This document shows positions 51,938 through 62,259 of a stretch of DNA of 64,000 nt, one piece after another. Made by a program: the position numbers and the translations under genes. Every line of letters begins with the position of its first letter. Position 1 is the first letter of the stretch. The notes under the pieces are model-generated. The model was not told where the DNA came from and did not search any database. It worked only from the letters and a program-made list of their open reading frames with translations. This DNA comes from Ephydatia muelleri (taxonomy: Eukaryota; Porifera; Demospongiae; Spongillida; Spongillidae): positions 5,570,570-5,634,569 of the forward strand of contig JABACO010000011.1 in the NCBI GenBank assembly GCA_013339895.1. Direction: 5' to 3'.

Positions 51938-52862
51938 GCACAATATGGAGGAGGAGGAGCATGTGTTCCCTATGTCCCTGTAGTGGTACTACAGCTCAGT
52001 ATGGAGGAGGAGCATGTGTCCCCTATGTCCCTGTAGTGGTACTACAGCACAGTATGGAGGAGGAGGAGCATGTGTTCCCTATGTCCCTGTAGTGGTACTA
52101 CAGCACAGTATGGAGGAGGAGGAGCATGTGTCCCCTATGTCCCTGTAGTGGTACTACAGCACAGTATGGAGGAGGAGGAGCATGTGTCCCCTATGTCCCT
52201 GTAGTGGTACTACAGCACAGTATGGAGGAGGAGGAGCATGTGTCCCCTATGTCCCTGTAGTGGTACTACAGCACAGTATGGAGGAGGAGGAGCATGTGTC
52301 CCCTATGTCCCTGTAGTGGTACTACAGCACAGTATGGAGGAGGAGGAGCATGTGTCCCCTATGTCCCTGTAGTGGTACTACAGCACAGTATGGAGGAGGA
52401 GGAGCATGTGTCCCCTATGTCCCTGTAGTGGTACTACAGCACAGTATGGAGGAGGAGGAGCATGTGTCCCCTATGTTCTTGTAGTGGTACTACAGCACAA
52501 TTTGGAGAAGGAGGAGCATGTTCCCTGTAGTGGTACTACAGCACAGTATGGAGGAGGAGGAGCATGTGTCCCCTATGTCCCTGTAGTGGTACTACAGCAC
52601 AGTATGGAGGAGGAGGAGCATGTGTCCCCTATGTCCCTGTAGTGGTACTACAGCACAGTATGGAGGAGGAGCATGTCCCCCCTATGTCCCTGTAGTGGTA
52701 CTACAGCACAGTATGGAGGAGGAGGAGCATGTGTTCCCTGTAGTGGTACTACAGCACAGTATGGAGGAGGAGGAGCATGTGTCCCCTATGTCCCTGTAGT
52801 GGTACTACAGCACAGTATGGAGGAGGAGGAGCATGTGTCCCCTATGTCCCTGTAGTGGTACT
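51938..52862. repeat. 56-bp minisatellite, array B (inverted relative to array A)
   Basis: About 16-17 copies of the complement of the array A unit (GTCCCTGTAGTGGTACTACA followed by CAGTATGGAGGAGGAGGAGC), with a few units shortened to about 35 bp. Short Val/Glu/Gly open frames across it are repeat artefacts. Confidence 0.9.
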
Positions 52863-53254
52863 GCATGCATGCATATGCACACAACCGTTATGAATGCTAC
52901 ATGACAGTGTAAGTGTAGATGACCGTTTACCGCGCTAGCGTACCGATGCACAGAATCACCGGGCTGTGCATGATCACACTATAGAGTATGCACCGCACTA
53001 CAGCAGTACACGCCAGCCAACTACACAGCGAGAAATCAATAATTGGACCAATATTGACGCATTATTGGATCAGGATGATATCATCCTTGGTAGGCAATAT
53101 GGGTAACTGTATTGGTTCAATGATTTAGGGGAACATGACTCAAACATGTGTACGCAATATTGATATAACACTGATAAAGTGTTGATCCAACCATGATAGC
53201 AGTCTTGTGCCAAGCATGATATACCAAAGTATTGGCCCAAGACCATATTACCTT

Positions 53255-53599
53255 TTAAGACATCAATATTACCTCCTTTTTAGGTATTGAAATTTTATTT
53301 GAAACAATACAGATTGCATCACAATAAACTATTCTATTAAGTCCCTTGTTCTCTCTCCTTCTATTAGCACTGCGATCACCAAATCCTCGAAGTAGCATAC
53401 TCCACCAGAGCAATGGACGGATACTTTGCATCCACTCAACAGTCTCGATGGTCTGTGTACAACCCATAGCAGAAGCATTACCACCACATATGTTCACATA
53501 CCTTGCAGTGTAACTGGTCGTTTGGAAAGCTGTATGACAAACAGAGTTGTAACCGCTAGCTAAATAGCGACCGCTTAGCGGAAAAAAACCATTCAGCAT
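53255..53599 (-). pseudogene. Unknown ORF relic, copy a
   Basis: The minus-strand frame contains TVEWMQSIRPLLWWSMLLRG then FGDRSANRRREN. Its DNA aligns by eye with 55,200-55,350: both have a TCTCTC-TTCTATT-GCACTG block and CTTTGCATCC-TC-AC. Part of the upstream sequence was interrupted by the MITE at 53,542. Not assigned to a family. Confidence 0.35.
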
Positions 53600-54021
53600 T
53601 CCGCTATTTGGCTAGCGATGTCCAATATCACGTAGCGCCGCTAAATCGCTACAAAATCGCTATGCCTACGTACGTATGTACGTTACATCATCATCTGAAT
53701 GGATAACATATCTTAACAATAGAAAAGCAATTTAATTTTTCACAACGGCCCGCCCACCACAATTGGTTCAATTATTGACTTCCGCCCTGAAACAGTTAAT
53801 GTCAAAATTGCCACGAACCCGTCCAACTGAATTGCATGGACAAATAATGATGATGGTTTAACATAGTTAATATCAATAATAAAGTATAATTATAATAGCA
53901 AAATACAAAACCAAAATTTAGCTGTTTTTAGCTGTTTTTAGTTTTTATTTTTAGCTTAGCTAGCTGCGCAAGGTTTGTTTAGCTGTTTTAGCTAGCTTTT
54001 GGTGGGTTCATTACAACTCTG
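53542..54021. mobile_element. 480-bp hAT MITE with exact 8-bp duplication
   Basis: Ends CAGAGTTGTAA on both sides (inverted), flanked by ATGACAAA at 53,534-53,541 and 54,022-54,029. The interior has TAGCGACCGCTTAGCGG-type palindromes and AGCTGTTTTTAGCTG repeats; no coding capacity. It inserted within the composite repeat at 53,030-55,685. Confidence 0.85.
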
Positions 54022-54110
54022 ATGACAAATCACCACCTGGATATTTGCTAATACACACCGTTATTAATTTAACTCACATCCACGTCACAACGACAACAGC
54101 AAGTCAGTGT

Positions 54111-54512
54111 ACTGGTGTTTGGATATCCAAAAGAGTTAGCCTGTGTGGATTCCACAAAAATAAATGATGTTCTCAAGTCAACTCATGTAGCCACACGCAT
54201 CCAAGTCGCAAGACTCCATACCGGTAAATGACAACACCAAGCGCACTGGTGTTTGGATATCCAAAAGAGTTAGCCTGTGTGGATTCCACAAAAAAAAATG
54301 ATGTTCTCAAGTCAACTCATGTAGCCACACGCATCCAAGTCGCAAGACTCCATACCGGTAAATGACAACACCAAGCGCACTGGTGTTTTGATATCCAAAA
54401 GAGTTAGCCTGTGTGAATTCCACAAAATAAATTACGTTCTCAAGTCAACTCACGTAGCCATACCAGAGATATACTGGTACCTGGTCAAACGAATCCAACT
54501 CAAAGACAACAC
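54111..54512. repeat. 134-bp tandem repeat, three copies
   Basis: Unit starts ACTGGTGTTTGGATATCC at 54,111, 54,245 and 54,379 (exact spacing 134). The third copy merges into the next repeat. Confidence 0.85.
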
Positions 54513-54950
54513 CTCGTCCTCATGTAACCTGTCTATCTCCATCGCTTTCTCTTTTTCACCAATTCTCCACCCAGATGCGCTCTAATAAGAGGTACAATAT
54601 GAGAGAATTCCAATAATAACTTGGCATCTAAATACCACTAAAACGAAAAGGGACCGATACAATCACTCGCTTACCAAAAGAGCCTGTGTGAGTTCCACAA
54701 AATAAATTACGTTCTCAAGTCAGCTCACGTAGCCACACCAGAGATATACCGGTACCTCTGGTCAAACGAATCCAACTCAAAGACAACACCTCGTCCTCAT
54801 GTAACCTGTCTATCTCCATCGCTTTCTCTTTTTCACCAATTCTCCACGGCACACCCAGATGCGCTCTAATAAGAGGTACAATATGAGAGAATTCCTTGGC
54901 ATCTAAATACCACTAAAACGAAAAGGAACCGATACAATCACTCGCTTACC
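54397..54950. repeat. 277-bp tandem duplication
   Basis: The block from CAAAAGAGTTAGCCTGTGTG (54,397) to the CACTCGCTTACC near 54,673 is repeated directly from about 54,677 to 54,950 with few differences. It grew out of the third 134-bp unit. Confidence 0.8.
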
Positions 54951-55161
54951 GATTCACACAGAACAGCGCGATATAGTCACTAAAAACAAATCCGTGAAAC
55001 GGCTCCACGTCTAGAAGCTTCCAACAATTTTCACCGTGTGTAGCTATAGTCACTGTAATAGAAGCTTTCACCATATCAGTATGTACATAACGATGGCAGG
55101 GCATTCACTGACTTTACACACTTGCTGCTGACGGAGGAACGGCCGTCAAATTTTTAGGCAT

Positions 55162-55464
55162 TCAAACAATAATTATTAAACAATACAGTTTATTCGAATA
55201 ATCGTGAACAAATACTTTTTTGTTAACTCCAACTTTCTCTCTTTCTATTGGCACTGTAGTTACCATTTCCTCAAAGTGGCACCCTTCACTAAAGCAGTCG
55301 TGGACGAAGGACACGGCTTTTAACACTTTGCATCCTTCAACTGCTTCGATATTTCGCGAAAGTTCAAACATGGGGCAGTCTGTATCACTGAATAAAGGTT
55401 CACCAATCCTGATGAACAAGGGCTCAAACATTTGTATAAAACAAACTGTCGATCCAACAGCCAA
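55162..55464 (-). pseudogene. Unknown ORF relic, copy b
   Basis: A 100-codon minus-strand frame: MFELSRNIEAVEGCKVLKAV, SFVHDCFSEGCHFEEMVTTV, PIEREK. Related to 53,255-53,599. Looks like the C-terminal end of a longer protein of a repetitive element; no catalytic motif is visible and I cannot name the family. Confidence 0.38.
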
Positions 55465-55699
55465 TTTATTATCATTATTGAAGCAATATTGATATCATGG
55501 TTTATGTAAAAATGATAGTCAGCTATTGTCCCAGGATTTTATCAACCTGTTCCATGTTGCTATATCAACATTGACGCAATGAAGATAATATATCAGTATT
55601 GGGTCATGTTTTATATCATTATTGTACCAAGGTTTTTGCGTTTATCATCCTTGAGCCAATATTGGTAAGGGTTGGCTGTGTAGTACAACAATTGCTCAA

Positions 55700-57840
55700 G
55701 AACACTCAAAGGGGGTTTATATGGGATCTATGGTAAACCGGTTCTAAACTGGTCTGGTCCCGCGCCGCGATAACATGCTGTGCAGGCAGTCATTCAGCCT
55801 CTCGTTATCACCCTGACGTGACTTATCAACATGTAGCTCATCAGATGACCTCTGGGTTTCGGCTGTAACCGGCTTCCCTGACAGTAATGTGTGGCTCGCA
55901 ACTTCATAATGCATGCATGTTTGCTGCACTTGTGACCTTGTAAGTACATGATATGTTTGGTTAATTTACAACTGTAGTAATTGTGCACATTGTTCAGATG
56001 ACTTCACTAATGCTATTCACTCCCAGAACAGGAATGTGTATCCCACATTAGTGTAGTACAACATGTTTTAAAAAAATGCCACTCTATCTGCCTTTTTCCA
56101 GTTCATAATAAGTATGGTTTGTTACTACCGTATGTGCGAGGTAATGATGGACACACATGATGTGCGTACACCCCAGTGCCCCACCTGGGTTTGACTTCAG
56201 CATCTACTGGCTGGTTTACATACATGTCACTGAATTGCATGTATGCAAATGTACAACATGGTTTTCAAAGCGATCCTTTGTAATAGCACAACACTGACGA
56301 CATGTATCCTACAGATGATTATATGGTTGTGAATGTGTGAGAATGCATGTATATATGCACTTGGCGTTCAAAGAGTTAAAAGCCATATAAGGATCTAAAT
56401 TTGAATCCTTATATCCGTATTGATTGGTCGCTAACATCCTGTTGTGGGTTGCGTACACTCACGTGTTGAGAATTAATTAACTCGTATACAGTATAGCACA
56501 AGCGACTGAAATGGATGACAGCAACAGTGATGTGAAAAGAGTAAGTCCAGAGTCGGGGTAAGGTTTTGGAGGCACTGGGATGATGAGGCGGAACAGGTTC
56601 CACACTGATGGCATGTGTATAGTATATTACAGTGTACAGTAAGGTATGTTGAACGGAAAATATGTTTCCAAGGTGGCAAATTCCAGCTACGAGGAAACGG
56701 ATCACGCGAATGTGTTACTTCTAGCCCTAGATATACTCGTTTTTGAAAGCTTTCAACTCGATGTTTTCACACTAAAACCAGGCTAACTTGACACTGCTTT
56801 TTGAAAATGACCTCTACCTTTCACAGTGATGCCATTATCAATTTGATTACGTACTTGCCACACCTTCACAATCTTGCTAACCAAATTAGGCGAGGGGTGA
56901 AATGTTTTAATCCATCGCTGACTCGTTGGAGGTGTAAGGCGGTTATGTCCTTTGACTGGAAAATATATATTCGTTCTGCTCCCATGTAAATCTGACGCGA
57001 AACAACACACGTTGTTAATGCAAATTTAGTACCACCCCCTACGCCCCCCGTTTTAAACACGGAATTGTAATATGTTTTCATGCATGGTATCAGCGTACTT
57101 GTATGTACCGCATGGCGTGGAATATTTCAGAGGGACTATTATTTTTGCGTGATCGTGTGAGGTTTTGTTTTGCAGCGGTTGTGATCGACGCAACTCTTTT
57201 GAGCCAGAGATAATCATTTGTATCATAATCTGATTGAGCTATACATGTATAGTATGTAGCTGGTAGCGCATAACTGTACGCTGAGTGGACTTAGTGTTGT
57301 GTGTGGGTGCATACATGGTTGTACGCTGAGTGGCTATAGGGATGCGTTGGTAGCAAAAGCTGAATGTATTTAGTGATGTGTTGATAGCCGTGTATGTGCG
57401 CTGAGTGTGCAGTGTCAGGTTGGAAGACCTTATCCCCTCCCCTACACGATATAGCTATTTAACTTTTGCATAGACCCTGTTGGTAACAATCACTCGTTTA
57501 CGGACGGCCGTCTATACGACTGCAATGTCGTGCATATTCAGAAATGGCCCATACATAGGCGATCATCTTGCTTTTTATTACAAATTGAATTTTAAACAAG
57601 TGTATAAATCGGTCTGATTATGATCAATGTACTTCGAAAAATGATTACATTAACCATTCTTTAACTAAAATCAAGACAAAAATATAATTTGTACCGCGCA
57701 TAATTTATTCATATAAGTATGCCATTGCGTTGGCAATGAATGGTCCAATGGTGAATAAATGTGCACAATAAGTTAATTCAGCTGAAGATTAACAAGGCTG
57801 CTGGATTTTGATGATCTGAGCCAATAGCAAGCCAGGTAGC
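55700..57840. other. Stretch without a supported gene
   Basis: Several short ORFs, none with recognisable domains. GCTGAGTG motifs recur around 57,275-57,405. AT-rich otherwise. Confidence 0.4.
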
Positions 57841-57960
57841 TAAGTGGAAACCTTTTCCCTAGCCTCCTCCCCCCAATTCCCATAGGTCTAGACTGCCAGC
57901 TAGAGGGACACCCACCCACCCTAGCTCACTGTTAATGCATTATGGTGATGGCTACTATAT
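57841..57960 (-). mobile_element. Degraded RLE-type LINE end (copy 3)
   Basis: The minus strand can be read as GGWVSL, LAV and TYGNWGEEA with stops between, matching the LGW-CVP-VVETYGAWG-EA signature of the copies at 21.2 and 25.0 kb. Only about 40 codons remain. Confidence 0.5.
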
Positions 57961-58329
57961 ATATTATATACAAGACGTCGTCATGAACACTTTTGATCTA
58001 TATAATGGGTTGTTTTTACTTGAAGTTTATTGTTCGTTTAGCCTGCATGCAGCTCGATGAATGAAGCGCGTAGGCTAGGCACGTGCACTGATACGCTTAC
58101 ACGCAGGGGAAAAAAATGATTTGTTAGCCCTTTCCAGTACAGCTACGACCTACCTAGGCTTCTCAGTCTTACCTAGATCGATTAACATCAAGTCTGCATG
58201 TGCCGCATTTTCAATATTTGTCTGCATGTGTGCGGCTGGAGCGTCGATCAATACACTTAACTGTGAAGCACTCTCTGGGACTTCGCCAATGGAAGAGCGC
58301 TATCACAATATATACTGACATTAAGGAAA
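57961..58329. other. Non-coding stretch
   Basis: Nothing recognised. Confidence 0.3.
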
Positions 58330-58540
58330 GCTTTGTCTACACATCGGGGCGCGGAGCAGTCTACCACTAGGCCAAAGCCCTGCATCAGGGTCAAAGCACA
58401 CTCCACCCCCCCTCCCATGTTATGGCATCAGGCCCAACCCCTGTCTCTGCACACAGTGTGTGGTTTGTGTGAACATAGATACATGTAATGTGCAGTTAAA
58501 ACATACACAATTTGTGCTATTGCTCGTTAGCAATTAGAGT
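58330..58540 (-). repeat. Direct repeat / possible tRNA-derived SINE, copy 1
   Basis: On the minus strand TTTGGCCTAGTGGTAGAC resembles a tRNA A-box (TGGCCTAGTGG). It shares ACCACTAGGCCAAAG, GCATCAGG, a run of C, CTCCCAT, GGCATCAGG and ATGTGTGG-type blocks in the same order with 59,185-59,410. Confidence 0.5.
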
Positions 58541-59060
58541 TTACATGTACTGTGGCTGCACCAATACATATGTCTGGTATGCTTTGCTTCACCTCTTCTG
58601 AGGTTCCAAATGGTGTCAGCGGGAAGGCCTGTTCTGACAGCTACTGTACATGGCTGCACCAATGTGGGTGTTGTATTTGGCTGGATTGTAGCCACATAGC
58701 TCCACCATACCAGGGATAGAAAGGTGGAGCGGCAGCTCTTAGATGTGAGTGTTCTCCCATCTTTGAAGTGGAAGAGGGGTGAGGAGTGAGTGGAACAGTG
58801 ACAGCATTCTCTGTAGGCCTCCATTGCTGGAACTGGACACATGTGCCTGCCTTTGGTATACTGAACACACCTGCCCATCTGGTTGGTTTTGGACCACCTG
58901 ATGAAGAAGTGCATGCCCTCCGGACCAGCTGACATCTTGCCTGGTAGGTTGGAACCTAGGGTCAAATCTCCGATTCTTGAGTAAATTCGCTGAGCCTGAG
59001 GTGGATGACTCCAGGTGGTCAGTCTCAACATTGGGTTCCTGGACCCTGCTGTTCTTCACC
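58534..59060 (-). mobile_element. Tyrosine-recombinase element fossil (DIRS/Crypton-like)
   Basis: The minus-strand frame reads MHFFIRWSKTNQMG, MCPVPAMEAYRECC, SPLFHFKDGRTLTSKSCRST and TGLPADTIWNLRR, the pattern of tyrosine recombinases of DIRS-type retroelements or Cryptons. No reverse transcriptase is next to it, so the class is undecided. It is a broken, old fossil with several breaks. Confidence 0.6.
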
Positions 59061-59184
59061 AGTACAAGAAAATTGATACAGGGTTTTCATGTCGTCTCAT
59101 CTCCATAGAAACAGTCCCAAACAGACTTTTAAAACAGAGCTCTCTTATTGAACCCTAGAACAGCAAAGTACCAGGACATTATGC

Positions 59185-59410
59185 AATAGACTATAATGCC
59201 TCTACCACTAGGCCAAAGGCTTTGCATCAGGCCACTCACCCCCCTCCCATCATGTACTTGATTGTGAAGTTTATGGCATCAGGACTAATGCTCCCATGCA
59301 TGCCATCACCATCGCTGCACACTATGTGTGGTTTTTATATAGCATATATAGTGTGTGCTTTTAAGACATACATGTACAGGTACACAGTTTGTTCTCTTAG
59401 AACTGGGAGT
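59185..59410 (-). repeat. Direct repeat / possible tRNA-derived SINE, copy 2
   Basis: Diverged copy of 58,330-58,540 in the same orientation on the other side of the tyrosine-recombinase fossil, with the same A-box-like TTTGGCCTAGTGGTAGAG on the minus strand. Another direct repeat (AACATCAGATTAG...CACAGTTTACATAGCA) occurs at about 59,435-59,470 and 59,867-59,902. Confidence 0.5.
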
Positions 59411-59639
59411 TCACAACACCTAACAGGCAGCTAAACATCAGATTAGCTAACCACAGTTTACATAGCATATAATGGACCTACCATATAATGAAATTATCTT
59501 CAAGGACCATACAATTGTACTTGTGCAAGGGTCCAGATGTTTTAGTCAACTTCAATTTCATCTGAATAGTTATCCTCATCTTCACTCTCCTCATCTTTGC
59601 CTACGTGTTCATCACCACCTGTACCACCCTGGACCTACA

Positions 59640-59870
59640 ATGTAACTACATGTACATAGGCCTATACTAGTACCCTGGACCTACCTACATGTACATGTAC
59701 CTACATAGGCCTACCCTGGACCTACATGTGCCTACCCTGGACCTACGTACCTACATAGGCCTACCCATGTCCCTACATAGGCTACCCTGGACTTACATGT
59801 ACCTACATAGGCCTACATACCTACTTACAGTACATATGGACCTACTGTTCTCAGACTACAGTCTAACATC
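59640..59870. repeat. CCTACATAGG / CCCTGGACCTACATG repeat
   Basis: Irregular tandem repeats of blocks such as CTACATAGGCCTACCCTGGA with ACATGTAC spacers. Not coding. Confidence 0.75.
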
Positions 59871-59956
59871 AGATTAGGCTAATCACAGTTTACATAGCAC
59901 ACAATTGTAAGGTCTAGCACATAATGAATAGGTCTATACTAGTACACACTTGTATG

Positions 59957-59957
59957 C

Positions 59958-60010
<53 letters not shown>

Positions 60011-60058
60011 ACACACACACAAACGCACGCACACACACACACTATACAAACGCACACA
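59957..60058 (+). repeat. (CA)n microsatellite
   Basis: CA repeat, interrupted in its second half by GCA variants. Another CA tract lies at about 60,713-60,745. Confidence 0.85.
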
Positions 60059-60422
60059 CTAACAACACACACAGCTCATAGTCTTACTCTGTTCTGGCTT
60101 CACAAACAACTTAGTTTTGCATTCAAGCAAAGGGCTCCTGAATTGTAGAAATTTTGTCCATAGTATTTTACAACTGAGGGAGTGGGTGCAGAGATAGTAC
60201 CAGTACGAGTTAAATGTACTTATTACCACTCTCCCACTTTCATACTGGATGCCAATTGTTGTCTCTCCATCTGATGCATTCAAAATAGTACGAATGTTGT
60301 GTTGTTATCCACACATATGGGATGGTTGTATTTCCCATGTATGGTCCCAATGAAACCAAAATTTATACACAAGCATGCATACACATCACACATACATATT
60401 GACATATACAGATCATAGATAC

Positions 60423-60423
<1 letters not shown>

Positions 60424-60459
<36 letters not shown>

Positions 60460-60504
60460 CAGATCATAGATACTTACATACATATACATACATACATACA
60501 TACA

Positions 60505-60536
<32 letters not shown>

Positions 60537-60612
60537 CATACATACATACACATACATACATACATACATACATACATACATACATACATACATACATACA
60601 TACATACGTACG
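60424..60612 (+). repeat. (ATAC)n microsatellite
   Basis: Long tetranucleotide tract CATACATACATA, broken once by a duplicated ATACAGATCATAGATACTTA block (about 60,404 and 60,458). Confidence 0.9.
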
Positions 60613-60712
60613 TACATACACACACGCACCCACGCACACACATGCATGCAGACTGAGAGGGAGAGAGGAAAGATTCATAGCCACTTACACAAGAGATACA
60701 CAATCTGCGCGT

Positions 60713-60751
<39 letters not shown>

Positions 60752-60965
60752 CGCGCACACTCACATACATACACACGTACGCACTCACGCGTGCACAGAA
60801 CACGCGCACACGAAGAAGTGGACGAATACACTTACATGTATACTCTCACTTGGTACAGCCAACGACTAAAGCTAGTAGTTAGCAATCCTTGGTACAGCCA
60901 GCGAATATCGAATAGATGTCCTGGACTCGAGGTCGAGCCAGCTATACTAGAGCTTTAGCTAGTCT

Positions 60966-60991
60966 TTAGCGTATACGTACGTATACGCTAA
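60966..60991. repeat. Perfect 26-bp palindrome
   Basis: Centred on GTATACGTACGTATAC, extending to TTAGC/GCTAA on each side without mismatch. Flanks are GCTAG/CTAGC-rich. Could form a cruciform; no function assigned. Confidence 0.85.
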
Positions 60992-61302
60992 GCTAGCTAA
61001 GTAACCCATACAATATAACGTACCAGTTAATTAATTGTGATGCATCTACATTAAAAACACTCAACAAGATGGCGCTAATTGAATCCCTGTCCTTGTGACC
61101 CAAAACAATTTAAAATTCAAATGGTCAAAATCTATACTAGGTAAATATCTCTAATACAACTGCATGATCTCTTATTCTGGGGTATCACAAAAACTGAATC
61201 TAAACTGGTGTAAGAATTATGAGCTGCAGAATACATTAATGAAGTATTTTACAAGAAAATCAATTACTTTAAAAACATGAAATACGTACAATTAGATGAT
61301 AC

Positions 61303-62243
61303 TTAAGTAATTAAAAAGAGAAATAATAAGTCAAAAAATTTACTCCATGAATGAGCCAGAGGAGCACCATCATCAAACCCCAGCCCACTTCTCCATTTGG
61401 TGCGGGATCCTCTAAGACAGAGGGTCACTGCTCGAACCCCTGCAAAAGCGAGCCGTGATCTGATGTAGCTGCTGGTGATAGAATAGGCTTTGTCCCACTT
61501 TGAAGACAGAGCAGTGGCCATGTGCTTAATGAAGTGACTAGCCTCTTTGTGAAGTAGTCCATCCACGGAAAGGACAAATGGGGTGAAGGTGCCTCTTCTG
61601 TCTTCAACTGCCTTTTTGTACATTCTCTTCTTCTCCTGTGAGCTGGATTCAAGAATGGCATTAGGTGCTCGATGGCAGTGAGATGGTCTATGACACGGAC
61701 ATCAAACAACGCCTCCACCTGTGGTTGCCAAACACCTCTGATTCCCAGGTCAAGCCTTAGTCCTGGATCACTTGAGGTGGCAGTAGCTTCATTTACAATA
61801 GGCTCCTTTATAACTTGGGGCCATGCACACCTGACTGGCAAGATCACCAATGCAGTCGCATTGTGGCGTAGTATAACAAGTCCCCCCTTCTTACAGTGTA
61901 GGGCATGTTGGAGGGTGAAATTAGCTCCACAACCATTGCATTTGGCTGGCAGATTAGATGGATGTCGCAAATAGCGCAGAGCTAGGCCATCTTTGAACTG
62001 TACAGGAGCCAAATCAAAGTGGCAGCTTTGAAGTGGCAGAGTCGTCAACCAGCTGGACGTTTTGCCCTCAACCACCCTCATGATTGCACGTTGTCTGCCT
62101 GGTGAAAGAATTGCAAGAATGGCATCTAGTTTCTTTTTGGCAATCTCGTCAAGTCCTTTTCGCGACTCATGTCTTGCCCTGCTGATTGCATCCAGGTGAC
62201 AGGCAGAGCTAAATTCACCACATCCCTTAATAGCTTCTACCAC
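61303..62243 (-). mobile_element. RLE-type LINE 3' end, a second family
   Basis: The minus-strand frame from 62,243: SSWLTTLPLQSCHFDLAPVQ, then FKDGLALRYL, a CCHC finger CNGCGANFTLQHALHCKKGG, LVILRHN, and RLDLGIRGVWQ...ALFDVRVIDH, the RHN/D/DVR layout of a restriction-like endonuclease. A frame shift near 61,620 moves the remainder into the adjacent frame: TFTPFVLSVDGLLHKEASHF, YIRSRLAFAGVRAVTLCLRG. The reverse transcriptase is absent (5' truncation). Distinct in sequence from the copies at 21.2 and 25.0 kb. Confidence 0.72.
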
Positions 62244-62259
62244 AACTTTGGTGCCCTGG

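Larger units (their letters stand above)
53030..55685. repeat. Unclassified composite repeat with CCAATATTG-rich ends
   Basis: The left 250 bp (53,030-53,275) and right 200 bp (55,480-55,680) are both rich in CCAATATTG/CAATATTGATAT motifs, and an outer GCCAAC/GTTGGC pair with CTACACAG lies at about 53,016-53,029 and 55,669-55,683, suggesting an old inverted-repeat element. Interior: two related ORF relics, a later MITE and tandem duplications. The family is not identified. Confidence 0.4.

Noticed and set aside
51833-52855. Short repeated frames (VVVLQHSMEEEEH)
   Set aside because: Translations of the 56-bp minisatellite array B.
49877-52862. CRISPR-like array
   Set aside because: The units are contiguous 56-bp tandem copies without unique spacers, and the context is a eukaryotic genome.
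60280-60684. Tyr/Val/Cys/Met-repeat ORFs
   Set aside because: Translations of the ATAC microsatellite.
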